Shown here piece after piece: positions 17,335 to 26,008 of a stretch of DNA of 64,000 nucleotides. The position numbers were made by a program, and so were the translations under genes. The DNA lies in the NCBI GenBank assembly GCA_900317365.1, contig ONGM01000174.1:18883-82882 (forward strand), read 5' to 3'. How positions within the stretch are numbered: position 1 is the first letter of the stretch; each line of letters opens with the position of its first letter. The stretch comes from an uncultured Planctomycetota bacterium. Lineage in GTDB: Bacteria > Planctomycetota > Planctomycetia > Pirellulales > Thermoguttaceae. The notes beneath the pieces were generated by a model, which worked only from the letters and a program-made list of their open reading frames with translations, made no database searches and was not told the origin of the DNA.

Positions 17335-20300
17335 ATGTCCAATTCCACGTTTGCTACGCTCGTCAGTAAGCGTCCGTCATGCTCCGAAAAGAAACGCCAA
17401 GCGCCGCAAAGCCGCGTTATGCGAATTGAAAAGCTGGAAGCTCGCGAACTCCTGAGCCTTGCTCCTGAAAACGCGTTCTACGCGCCATTCGTGTCTGCCG
17501 ACACTGGAATGATCCCTGCCGTTCGCACTATCGAAGAAGTCGAACCCGTAAACGACGTAATCGATATAACGGAAGCCGCTCTCGACGTTACGGATTTTTC
17601 GACAGAGACGACTGCGCGTAGTTCCGGCGATTATCGAGAGACAAACGCCGTTCTCGAGACCCCATCGACAATCGTTACGACTACGGACGATGTCGTCGAC
17701 GATTCCGACGGATTGATTTCTTTGCGCGAAGCGTTGCTCTACGCCGACCCGGGAGAGACGATTACCTTTTCTAGCGCGCTGAAAGACGGGACGATTAAAC
17801 TCAATGGGAGCCAACTCAACATTAGGAAACCTGTAACGATCGACGCGTCCAATCTTTGGGACGACGAGTCGCAAACGCCTGGGATTACGATTGACGCTGG
17901 TGGAAAATCTCGTGTTCTTTCTGTTATTGGTGATTCGTTGATTATTGGTCTTATGCTTACCAATGGCTATGACTCCATTAACAGTGTCGGCGGAGTGGCT
18001 GCTGGCGAAGGAACCGTACAGTTCGAAAAATGCCTGATTATTGACAATAAGGGAATTGGCGTGTCATTTGGTAATGGAACAGGAGTTTTTTCGAATTGTG
18101 TAATCAACGGTAATAGCAAATATGGCGTGCGTATTAATTATGGCGTTGGTACTTTTTTTGACTGCACGATTAGTGATAATAGTAGCGGTGGAGTGTTAGT
18201 AGATAGAGACGGTAAATCTGGTCTATTTACAAATTGCACAATTAGCGACAATTCGGGTACAGGCGTGGAAATTTGGGGAAAAGGTGTTTTTACTAATTGC
18301 AAGATCACAGAGAATGGTAGTGGAGGCGCAGTAATATATGGATCGCAGGGAGAATTTACCAACTGTGTTATCAGTGGTAATAGAGGAAGCCTATATGGTG
18401 GTATAAGTTTGGGCGCTGGTAGTTTTGTGAATTGTACAATTTCCGGAAATTCTTGCTACGGTGTAACAACACCGAACGGAAGTAATAGCGAGTCTTTGGT
18501 TTCATTTGTAAACTCGATAATAACGCTTAACTATGGCGGTAACGTTTCTCCAATGATCTGTTATAGTTCGATGAATACGTTAATTGGCGAGAATCCCTTA
18601 TTTGTCCGTGCACCAATATTTGAGAACGGCGTCGTAACAAACGTGGATGAAATTGACCTTCATCTTGCCTCTTACTCGCCTTATATCGATTATGTTGAAG
18701 ACGGTTATCTTGGCGCATACGAGTTTGATGGGCAAAAGACACAGAGAAAGCTGTATAACGTTGTGACGACGCTAGACGACGAATTCGATCTTACAAACGA
18801 TGTTGTCTCCTTGCGCGAGGCAGTGTATATGTCGACGAGTGGCGACACGATTGAATTTGCCCCTGTTCTTTCTGGGTCTATTCAGCTTAATAGTGAGTTA
18901 TACGTCGAATCTGCAAAGATTGACGGGGACGGTCGCATTACGCTTGATGGACAGAAAAAGACCCGTGTTCTCTGGGCTGATAAGCTCGAATTACATAACA
19001 TATGTATTACACATGGCAAATCAGATGGGAACGGTGGCGGAGTCTTCATTTGCGAAAGTGGAACCTTTGTAAACTGCACGATTAGTAGTAATATAACTCT
19101 GAATAATGGCGGTGGTGTCTATGGAGGAGTAAACGTATTTAAGAATTGCACTATTACTGATAATGCAGGGAGTATTTATTCAGTGACCTACGGAGGAGTA
19201 TCCTGTGGAACTGGTATATTTCTGAACTGCACGATTAGCAATAATAGCGGCGGCGGAGTATCATGTGGTGTGGGCGAGTTTACGAACTGTGTGGTCTGTG
19301 ATAATGATGGCAATGGTGTTACCGTTGTAAGTGGATTTCTTACGAACTGTTCAATTAACGACAACAGTGGAATTGGTGTGCAAATATCTAATCAACATGA
19401 CAAAACTACAGGCGATATAGAAAATTGTGTAATAGTTGGAAATCAACGACATGGTGTGTATATTTACCAAGGAATCGGTACATTTTCGAACAGCAAGATT
19501 GCCGGTAATCGTGGAACTGGCGTAGAAATATTTGGTGGATCCGGCATATTTATTAACTGTGATATAACACATAACAACGGTAGTGGCGTGCATGTCGGAA
19601 AAGGTAGTTTTACCAACTGTACAATTTGTGGCAACACTGATGGAGGTGTTGCCAAACCACGTAGCCAGGGCGGAGCGGGTATTTTTTCTTTTGTTAATTC
19701 AATTATAGCGTTTAACCATGGGGACGGTAATATTTACTTTAGTGATGAGTATACGGCGACAAATTCTTTGATTGGCGAGGAAAGTAAAGAAAGTTCTGAT
19801 AACCTGGTATACGACTCTGACAAGCCCTTGTTCAATGACGCTGCTTCCGGCGACTACACGCTCGCTGAAAACTCGCAAGCTATCGATATAGGGGACAATT
19901 CCTACGTGACGAGTGACGTCGACCTTTTAGGAAACCCGCGCGTCTCGCATAAAATCGTCGATCTCGGCGCCTATGAGTATCAATTCCGGCGAACGATGCT
20001 CGACTCGCCGAAAAATCTTCGTGAAACGAAAACTGAGACGTCGATTTCAGTTGACTGGGACGCCGTAGCGAACGCGACCGGCTACGAACTAATCTATAAG
20101 AAATCGACCGATTCAACCTATACGTCGATAGGACTCAGCGCCGCACAAACCGGGTACTTGCTTACGGGACTCTCGGAAAGCACGACCTATCAGTGGAGCG
20201 TTCGCGCGCTCGGCGACTGGGACGTATATTTAACCTCGGATTACGCTACGGCACGTTCCGTTAAATTGCCGAAAAAGCTCTTCGTTCCGACGATTATATC

Positions 20301-21957
20301 TACGTCCGTTATAGCTGATTCGATAACGACGTCGTGGAAAGCCGTTCCGAACGCGTCGCGTTACTGGGTGTACTATAAACTTGCCGACGACCCTACATGG
20401 TCTGAGATCGACGTCGATTCTGCGCTGAGCTTTACGGTAACAGGTCTCAATCCTAATACGGAATATAACATCTGCGTTGCGGCGTTCGGAGACGGCGAAT
20501 CCTATATTGACTCTGAGTGGAGTCCTATCGTTACGGTGAAAACGCCGTCTCTTTCGTCGCCTTTGATTGTGCCGAAGAACCTCATGGAAATGGCAAAAGG
20601 GGAGACTTCTTTTACAGCGTCTTGGGCGGCTTCTGAAAACGCCGTCGGCTACGAGCTGTCTTATAAGAAATTTTCGGAAAAGGTCTATACGACTATTCAA
20701 ATTGACGCCGCGACGACGCGGTATACCTTTTCCGATCTCGACGCCGCCGCTACCTACAACTGGCGGGTGCGTGCGCTCGGCGACGGTTACTATTACGCGA
20801 CTTCAGCGTATTCTGCGACTCGGGTTGTTAAACTGCTTCAAAGGCTCGTTCCGCCCTCGAACCTGAGAATCGTCAAAGAAACAGAATCGGTGCGTTCTTT
20901 TGCTTGGAACGAAGTTTCGAACGCTATCGGTTATCGTGTTGTTTACTCCGTCGGTGAGGGCGACGAAACGACAAAAGATCTCGACGTTGGGACAACTGAG
21001 TATACGATTACGGGACTCGAGTCTAACGCGCTGGTCTCGTTCAGTGTTTGCGCTCTCGGGGGCGGGGTCGGCTATTCTGATTCCGACTTTGTAACGTTCG
21101 CGCCGGAGCCGATCGCAATAGGCGCGATTCAATACGTTTGCCAATCCCTTTCCACCGACTCAGGCGCGACCTTTGCCGAGGCAACGTCTACGGCGCGAAC
21201 GTGGATTGACGAGTGGTCGAACTTCTATATGGACGTCTGGACGAACGGTAGCGGGGAAGCGGTAACGAGCGTTTTAGCGTCACTTTCGTATGATCCGGCG
21301 TATTTCAAGGTTGCCGACGTCAAGGCTACGATGGGCTATACGGTTTCGTATAAAGACGAACCGGGCACAGTAACGGTAACGGCGAAGGGGAAGGCTTCGG
21401 CGGATTCGAACGGCTGGACGCTCGTCGCGCGGATTCAGTTTACGCCTGTCGGCGCGGAAGGAGTTCACATTCCTGTGAACGGCGTTTTGACCGCGCAGAA
21501 CGCAGGGTTCTTCGCCTCGGCGAGCGAACAGACTGTGAACGGTGGTTTCGTCGAGACGGTAACGCTTCCGACGGGTTTAAAACTCTATCCGTGCGTTTTC
21601 GACGTCGACGAGAACGGTTCGCTGAATATGAACGATCTGGCGTATTTCGTTTCCTACCTCGGGGTGAGCGTCTGGAATATTTCGCCGACAAAGCATCGCG
21701 TTTTCGACTACGACCTGAACGACGTGATCAATATGAACGACCTTGCCTACGTCGTCTCTTTGCTCGGCAAGTCTTCGTCGTGCGAACTCGAGTCGATCTA
21801 CCCGTCGGAACCCGCGACCGCCTCCGCAAGTTCTTCCATGATCGACGACGTGTTTTCGTATTTCGTTGAGGACGACTCCGACGACGCGACGTTTCTTGAT
21901 TTCGACACGCCTAGTGTTTTGGACGAGACGTTTGAAACGTTTGAGATTGATTTTTAA
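17335..21957 (+). CDS. Giant LEPR-XLL surface protein: CSLREA/beta-helix, FnIII x4, cohesin-like, dockerin
   Basis: A 1540-residue surface protein. The ATG at 17335 is preferred over a TTG at 17287. Its basic N-terminus carries the LEPR-XLL-type motif LEARELL (34-40). Two CSLREA-type segments (LISLREALLYA near 125-135; VVSLREAVYMS near 489) each open a right-handed beta-helix made of FTNCTISDNSGTG-like coils. Four fibronectin type III domains follow (about 889-1260). Next is a domain resembling cohesin (about 1261-1417, ASLSYDPAYFKVADVKA). The last recognised unit is a dockerin with two calcium-loop/helix repeats, FDVDENGSLNMNDLAYFVSYL at 1422 and FDYDLNDVINMNDLAYVVSLL at 1457. A role in glycan binding or cell-surface assembly is inferred. 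Confidence 0.85.
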   Translation: MSNSTFATLVSKRPSCSEKKRQAPQSRVMRIEKLEARELLSLAPENAFYAPFVSADTGMIPAVRTIEEVEPVNDVIDITEAALDVTDFSTETTARSSGDYRETNAVLETPSTIVTTTDDVVDDSDGLISLREALLYADPGETITFSSALKDGTIKLNGSQLNIRKPVTIDASNLWDDESQTPGITIDAGGKSRVLSVIGDSLIIGLMLTNGYDSINSVGGVAAGEGTVQFEKCLIIDNKGIGVSFGNGTGVFSNCVINGNSKYGVRINYGVGTFFDCTISDNSSGGVLVDRDGKSGLFTNCTISDNSGTGVEIWGKGVFTNCKITENGSGGAVIYGSQGEFTNCVISGNRGSLYGGISLGAGSFVNCTISGNSCYGVTTPNGSNSESLVSFVNSIITLNYGGNVSPMICYSSMNTLIGENPLFVRAPIFENGVVTNVDEIDLHLASYSPYIDYVEDGYLGAYEFDGQKTQRKLYNVVTTLDDEFDLTNDVVSLREAVYMSTSGDTIEFAPVLSGSIQLNSELYVESAKIDGDGRITLDGQKKTRVLWADKLELHNICITHGKSDGNGGGVFICESGTFVNCTISSNITLNNGGGVYGGVNVFKNCTITDNAGSIYSVTYGGVSCGTGIFLNCTISNNSGGGVSCGVGEFTNCVVCDNDGNGVTVVSGFLTNCSINDNSGIGVQISNQHDKTTGDIENCVIVGNQRHGVYIYQGIGTFSNSKIAGNRGTGVEIFGGSGIFINCDITHNNGSGVHVGKGSFTNCTICGNTDGGVAKPRSQGGAGIFSFVNSIIAFNHGDGNIYFSDEYTATNSLIGEESKESSDNLVYDSDKPLFNDAASGDYTLAENSQAIDIGDNSYVTSDVDLLGNPRVSHKIVDLGAYEYQFRRTMLDSPKNLRETKTETSISVDWDAVANATGYELIYKKSTDSTYTSIGLSAAQTGYLLTGLSESTTYQWSVRALGDWDVYLTSDYATARSVKLPKKLFVPTIISTSVIADSITTSWKAVPNASRYWVYYKLADDPTWSEIDVDSALSFTVTGLNPNTEYNICVAAFGDGESYIDSEWSPIVTVKTPSLSSPLIVPKNLMEMAKGETSFTASWAASENAVGYELSYKKFSEKVYTTIQIDAATTRYTFSDLDAAATYNWRVRALGDGYYYATSAYSATRVVKLLQRLVPPSNLRIVKETESVRSFAWNEVSNAIGYRVVYSVGEGDETTKDLDVGTTEYTITGLESNALVSFSVCALGGGVGYSDSDFVTFAPEPIAIGAIQYVCQSLSTDSGATFAEATSTARTWIDEWSNFYMDVWTNGSGEAVTSVLASLSYDPAYFKVADVKATMGYTVSYKDEPGTVTVTAKGKASADSNGWTLVARIQFTPVGAEGVHIPVNGVLTAQNAGFFASASEQTVNGGFVETVTLPTGLKLYPCVFDVDENGSLNMNDLAYFVSYLGVSVWNISPTKHRVFDYDLNDVINMNDLAYVVSLLGKSSSCELESIYPSEPATASASSSMIDDVFSYFVEDDSDDATFLDFDTPSVLDETFETFEIDF
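17980..19690 (+). repeat. Degenerate beta-helix coding repeats, AT-richer than surroundings
   Basis: Within the giant surface protein gene, coils of roughly 20-25 residues recur with the core F-x-N-C-x-I-x-x-N. At DNA level they share ttt-aat-tgc-style wording but are not identical. Codon choice here shifts to A/T-ending codons (aat, tta, ggt, agt), whereas the FnIII and dockerin parts of the same gene use the gcg/gac/cgc style of the window. Confidence 0.7.
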
Positions 21958-21981
21958 CGCCGTTCGATTGTCAATGAAACG

Positions 21982-22019
21982 ATAGGGGCGCGGCGGTAAA
22001 AATTGTCGCGCCCTATTTT
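21982..22019 (+). terminator. Terminator of the giant surface protein gene
   Basis: The stem ataggggcgcg / cgcgccctat has one bulged base, encloses a 14-base loop and runs into TTTTA, 25 bases past the stop. Confidence 0.6.
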
Positions 22020-22076
22020 ACCGCGCGGTCGACTCGGGTTGACGTCCTCGCGATAAAAATAGGGTCGCGACCGTCG

Positions 22077-22415
22077 TTACCCTTTAAAGATAAAGAAGAC
22101 GGCGCCTAAAACGCAAAGGGTCGCCCAGAGGTAATTCCAGCCGATGGGCTGCTTGGCGAAGAGGACGGCGAAAGGAACGAATACGGATAGCGCGATCGCT
22201 TCCTGCATGATTTTGAGCTGCGGTAGCGTGAGCGTTTGAGCGCCGTAACGATTCGCCGGGACGGCGATCATATATTCAAAGAACGCGACTCCCCAACTTA
22301 CCAACGCCGCGAGATACCACGCCTTCCCCTTCATCGACGAGAGGTGCCCGTACCACGCGTACGTCATAATGCAATTTGAACAGACTAGTCCCAATGCGGT
22401 AATGATGATTCTCAT
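22077..22415 (-). CDS. DUF486 family small membrane protein (DMT-like)
   Basis: This 112-residue protein has four hydrophobic helices (about 3-20, 32-52, 68-86, 94-111). The wording TYAWYGHLSSMKG, SWGVAFFEYMIAVPANRYG, LTLPQLKIMQEAIALSVF and CVLGAVFFIFKG is characteristic of the DUF486 family, which resembles half of a drug/metabolite transporter. Length is normal for the family. Its transported substrate, if any, is unknown. It converges with the giant surface protein gene and lies downstream of the large secreted protein at 22453 on the same strand. Confidence 0.88.
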   Translation of the reverse strand: MRIIITALGLVCSNCIMTYAWYGHLSSMKGKAWYLAALVSWGVAFFEYMIAVPANRYGAQTLTLPQLKIMQEAIALSVFVPFAVLFAKQPIGWNYLWATLCVLGAVFFIFKG

Positions 22416-22452
22416 AACGTGTTGTTACTTTGATCTTAAACTTGAACGCGAA

Positions 22453-25158
22453 TCAAAACGGAACGACGTCGACTCCCTGCGAACGTATCGACACGACGTC
22501 GGAACCGTTAATGAGCAGTTGATATTGAGTTCCCGCGCGACCTTCGATAACGAGGTCGTTTCCGACTCTTTTCGTCGGATACGGTGAAACGACGCGCTTG
22601 TCCCCGACGTCGACGACCGCGACGTTCGTATGCCTACCGTCGATCAGGCGTCGCAACATATTGAGATCGCACGGATTGATATTTAACGCGTTGCGACACT
22701 GCGACGGCACGTCGAAATAATCAGGCAACAGTCCGGCGTATTTTCCGTCGGGATAGACCTGTCGTTCGGCGCACACGACGATTCCTTCAGCGATTTTTCG
22801 CCAATCGACAGAGTCGTCGATTTCCGCCAGCTCAAGGAGCGCCCTGGCGTAAACGAGCCCGCACCATTGCACCGGCTTGCCAATCCAGCACGGGGCGATC
22901 CAGTCCGTCGTTCCGAGCGTTGGAATCGTCGCGTACGGCATCGTCGGGTCGCCGTCGGGAGTGATCGTCTCGTCTTGCCACAGGTAAACGAAGGGAACGC
23001 CGTCGAGCGCCCAACGCCTCGCCTGATCGGCGTATCGAACGTCTTTCGTCGCCTGATACGCGCGGCAATTGCACAGGCAGCAGTACGCGGCGGCGAGAAG
23101 GTCAGGCGCCTGTAACGACAGCTCCCACGTTTGCGCGCCTCGAGGCGTTTTGAGTCGATTGACCCCTTCCAGCCCTCTGAGCGCGCCGTCGAGCGCCTTT
23201 TGACTTCCCGAAAGCCGCCATATTTCCGTAAGTCGATAGATCTTTTCCGCAGAGTAGCCTGACGCGTAGTCCGGCTCGCCTGGTCGCGCGTACTTTCCCG
23301 AATAGTGAAACGACCCGTCTTTGCCTTGCTCTTCGAGAACCTGTCTCTCCACGCCTTTAAGCCACGCCCCGAGAAGATCGGCGCGATTCAGTAGGAGAAA
23401 AGACGCGAAATTCGTTTGGTACGAGCCTCCGACGTCGATTCGCGGCGGCGTTTGGATCTCCCCTGTGAGTTCGTACTCCGTCGATAGGAAATCGGACGCG
23501 TAATGGTCCCCGCGCGTTTCTAATCCCGAGCCGACCGCCGTCGCCCAGGTTCCCGACGGGTTCTTTAACGTCTTTAGGAGCGCCGAACGATAAAGCTCCT
23601 CCTGCGCCTCCGTTGAACGCGGACGACGCGGCGTTTCCGGAAGCGCGCGGCGGGAAAGGAACCAACTTATGGAATCTTCTATCGGCGCAACCTCGGAAAA
23701 CCGAACGCGCCCGCTTGTTCGACGCCCGCTAAGACTCATTTGCGAAACGGATTCGTCCCCGTCGATAAAGTCCGGAGCCGCGAAGTAGATCGGCGCTTTC
23801 GGCGCGTCGGACAGAAGCGCTGCGGAGACGCGGTCGGTGTGGATCGTCGCAAAGGGCGCCGTTCTCACGATCGGATCCGGCGCGAATCGTACTCGATCGG
23901 CCGCGCTTACGTTTTGTATCGAAGAACTGCGCTCGTCCCCTTCCAGAAACTCGACGCCTGAAAAGATCGCCTGCGAACGCTCGCCGAACGCCTTGACGAC
24001 GGGACACCGGACGTCAAAGGGCGCCTCGACTTGAAATTGAATCTCGTCCTCCTCCGCGACGAAGCGCAACGACCCGATCGCGGCGTCGCCTGAATAGAGG
24101 CGAAACGTCGCCTGACGCGAGTCGGACGCCGAAAGATCGAGTTTCAGCTTGTATGAACGAACAAGTTCGTCGACTTCCGCTTCGCGCGGTTCGTCGATTT
24201 GCAGAGGTCTGATTCTCGAGGAGCCGACGTCAGGCGAGAGCAGAGGAAAGAGTAGCGCGACGAGGCGACCGGAACGATACGCGCACGCGCCGAGGCCGTC
24301 TTGCGAAAACCGAATTTGCAACTTGCCGTCGCCGATTGCGAATAGCGAGTCGTCGACGTCGACGAGCTTTTCCTGCGAAAAGGAATAGCAAATTCTCGAG
24401 GTCTCGGCGCGACTTGATCGCGCGCGAATCGTAACGTATTCAAAGGGTTTGACGTTGGGAAAGACGAACTCAAAGGTCGCTTCGTTTCTTACGTTCGCCG
24501 AATCCGACCAGATTTCGTTTCCTTCTTCGTCCTCCGCGCTGAGATCGACCGTCTCCTCAACGCCGTCGTTTCGGATCGTTCCTTTGAGAACGCCGTTCGC
24601 AATCGTAAACGCGCCGAATTTGAGCGGTTTGACGCTTATCGCCCAGATTTCAAAGCGTTCAATTTCAACGACGCCTTCGTCGAGCCCGGGATCGAAACGC
24701 ATTTGTCGCAAGGGGCTAGAAACGTTCAATTCGACGCGAACTTCTTGAAATTCGTCGCTCTCTGGGAGCATGAACCGCGCGGAACGGGTTTCGTCGTACT
24801 CCGGGTAATCTTGCTCCGAGGTAAAGATCTGAAGAAATCCGGTCGTCGTTCGACGCATACGAATTTTAACGATCAGGCGACCTCGCGGCGCGCTCTCGAA
24901 GATTGGCGAAAAGACGTACGGATCGTTTTGCGCGGAAATGATCTTGAGATTCTTAGCCGCGCGATCGATCTGAACGTTCGGTCCCGGCGTCCAACCGTCC
25001 GCGCTCGTTTTTTCGTCTGTAAAATCCCACGAATTAACGAGGCGTTGGGCGACGAATTCCTCCGGCACGGCGTCGATTGGAGGCTCGTCGAGCGCGTCGG
25101 CGCGCGCATAAGTCGTCAGCGCTAACGCTAACGCAATCAAGCGAATAACGCGTAACAT
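22453..25158 (-). CDS. Large secreted protein, probable glycan-related (function unrecognised)
   Basis: A 901-residue exported protein starting MLRVIRLIALALALTTYARA, a clear signal peptide. Residues about 38-180 look like a beta-sandwich carbohydrate-binding module (WDFTDEKTSADGWTPGPNVQI). The middle is beta-rich. The last 400 residues are helical with Tyr/Trp/Gly-rich turns (GGSYQTNFASFLLLNRADLLGAW, EKIYRLTEIWRLSGSQKALDGA, AYCCLCNCRAYQATKDVRYADQARRWALDG), like an alpha/alpha-barrel of polysaccharide lyases or heparinase-like enzymes. I cannot name the family or catalytic residues. The gene is 20 bases upstream-spaced from nth on the same strand. Confidence 0.75.
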   Translation of the reverse strand: MLRVIRLIALALALTTYARADALDEPPIDAVPEEFVAQRLVNSWDFTDEKTSADGWTPGPNVQIDRAAKNLKIISAQNDPYVFSPIFESAPRGRLIVKIRMRRTTTGFLQIFTSEQDYPEYDETRSARFMLPESDEFQEVRVELNVSSPLRQMRFDPGLDEGVVEIERFEIWAISVKPLKFGAFTIANGVLKGTIRNDGVEETVDLSAEDEEGNEIWSDSANVRNEATFEFVFPNVKPFEYVTIRARSSRAETSRICYSFSQEKLVDVDDSLFAIGDGKLQIRFSQDGLGACAYRSGRLVALLFPLLSPDVGSSRIRPLQIDEPREAEVDELVRSYKLKLDLSASDSRQATFRLYSGDAAIGSLRFVAEEDEIQFQVEAPFDVRCPVVKAFGERSQAIFSGVEFLEGDERSSSIQNVSAADRVRFAPDPIVRTAPFATIHTDRVSAALLSDAPKAPIYFAAPDFIDGDESVSQMSLSGRRTSGRVRFSEVAPIEDSISWFLSRRALPETPRRPRSTEAQEELYRSALLKTLKNPSGTWATAVGSGLETRGDHYASDFLSTEYELTGEIQTPPRIDVGGSYQTNFASFLLLNRADLLGAWLKGVERQVLEEQGKDGSFHYSGKYARPGEPDYASGYSAEKIYRLTEIWRLSGSQKALDGALRGLEGVNRLKTPRGAQTWELSLQAPDLLAAAYCCLCNCRAYQATKDVRYADQARRWALDGVPFVYLWQDETITPDGDPTMPYATIPTLGTTDWIAPCWIGKPVQWCGLVYARALLELAEIDDSVDWRKIAEGIVVCAERQVYPDGKYAGLLPDYFDVPSQCRNALNINPCDLNMLRRLIDGRHTNVAVVDVGDKRVVSPYPTKRVGNDLVIEGRAGTQYQLLINGSDVVSIRSQGVDVVPF

Positions 25159-25179
25159 GGCAACGTTAAAATCCTTAGA

Positions 25180-25914
25180 CTAATCTCGTTTAAGACAGAA
25201 CGATTCGAGCGGACAGCCGTTGCATTTCGGACGTCGCGCGACGCAATATTCTCTTCCGAGGTAGATGAGGCGGTGACTGGCGTCGATCCATTCCTTCTTC
25301 GGAAAGAGCGCGTTTAAATCGGATTCGACTTTTTCCGGCGTCGTCGCGTCCGAAAGGCCGATTTTGCGGCTAATACGCAGAACGTGCGTGTCGACCACAA
25401 ATCCCGAAGCGACCCGAAAAGCGTTTCCGAGCACGCAGTTCGCCGTCTTGCGCCCGACGCCGGGCAATTCGACCAACGCTTCGAACGTATTCGGGACTTC
25501 GCCGTTGTGCTTTTCGACAAGCGCTTTCGACGTCTTGGAAATATTGAGCGCTTTGCTGTGATAGAATCCGCAGCTTTTAATGAGTTCCTCGATTTCTTCA
25601 ACGTCGGCGTCGGCGAACGCTTGCGCCGTTGGAAAACGTTCGAAAAGCCCCGGCGTTACCATATTGACGCGTTTGTCCGTGCATTGCGCCGAGAGTATGA
25701 CGGCGACGAGAAGTTGGAACGGATCCTTATATTCGAGCGCGCATCGCGGATACGGGTAGGCTTGCGCGAGCGCTTCGAGAGTCTTTTTCACGAGTTTTTT
25801 TCGAGCGGCCGTCGTCAACGGGCGGGCGCTTTGCGATTGTTCTCGCGGCGCCGTCTTTTCGGACGTCGAAGTTGCGCGCGCATTCGCGACTTTTCGTTTT
25901 TGCGAAGTCGTCAT
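25180..25914 (-). CDS. nth: Endonuclease III
   Basis: A bifunctional DNA glycosylase/AP lyase that removes oxidised pyrimidines in base-excision repair; 244 residues from the ATG at 25914. The frame is open farther upstream but that part overlaps the neighbouring gene. After a basic leader of about 35 residues come the helix-hairpin-helix LPGVGRKTAN with catalytic Lys156, then VVDTHV with catalytic Asp175. The C-terminal iron-sulfur loop has C224-x6-C231-x2-C234-x5-C240, the exact spacing of the [4Fe-4S] cluster. It sits between two secreted-protein genes on the same strand. Confidence 0.95.
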   Translation of the reverse strand: MTTSQKRKVANARATSTSEKTAPREQSQSARPLTTAARKKLVKKTLEALAQAYPYPRCALEYKDPFQLLVAVILSAQCTDKRVNMVTPGLFERFPTAQAFADADVEEIEELIKSCGFYHSKALNISKTSKALVEKHNGEVPNTFEALVELPGVGRKTANCVLGNAFRVASGFVVDTHVLRISRKIGLSDATTPEKVESDLNALFPKKEWIDASHRLIYLGREYCVARRPKCNGCPLESFCLKRD

Positions 25915-26008
25915 TTTAATTGATTCTAAAAGAAAACAAATACAAGGGCGTTTTCGGCGCCCTCGTATTTGTCGGTAAAAATTGCGAACGTTTGACAGAC
26001 GTCTATTT

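Noticed and set aside
17980..19690. CRISPR-like array
   Set aside because: The repeats are in-frame protein coils with variable spacing and no conserved direct repeat or spacer structure.
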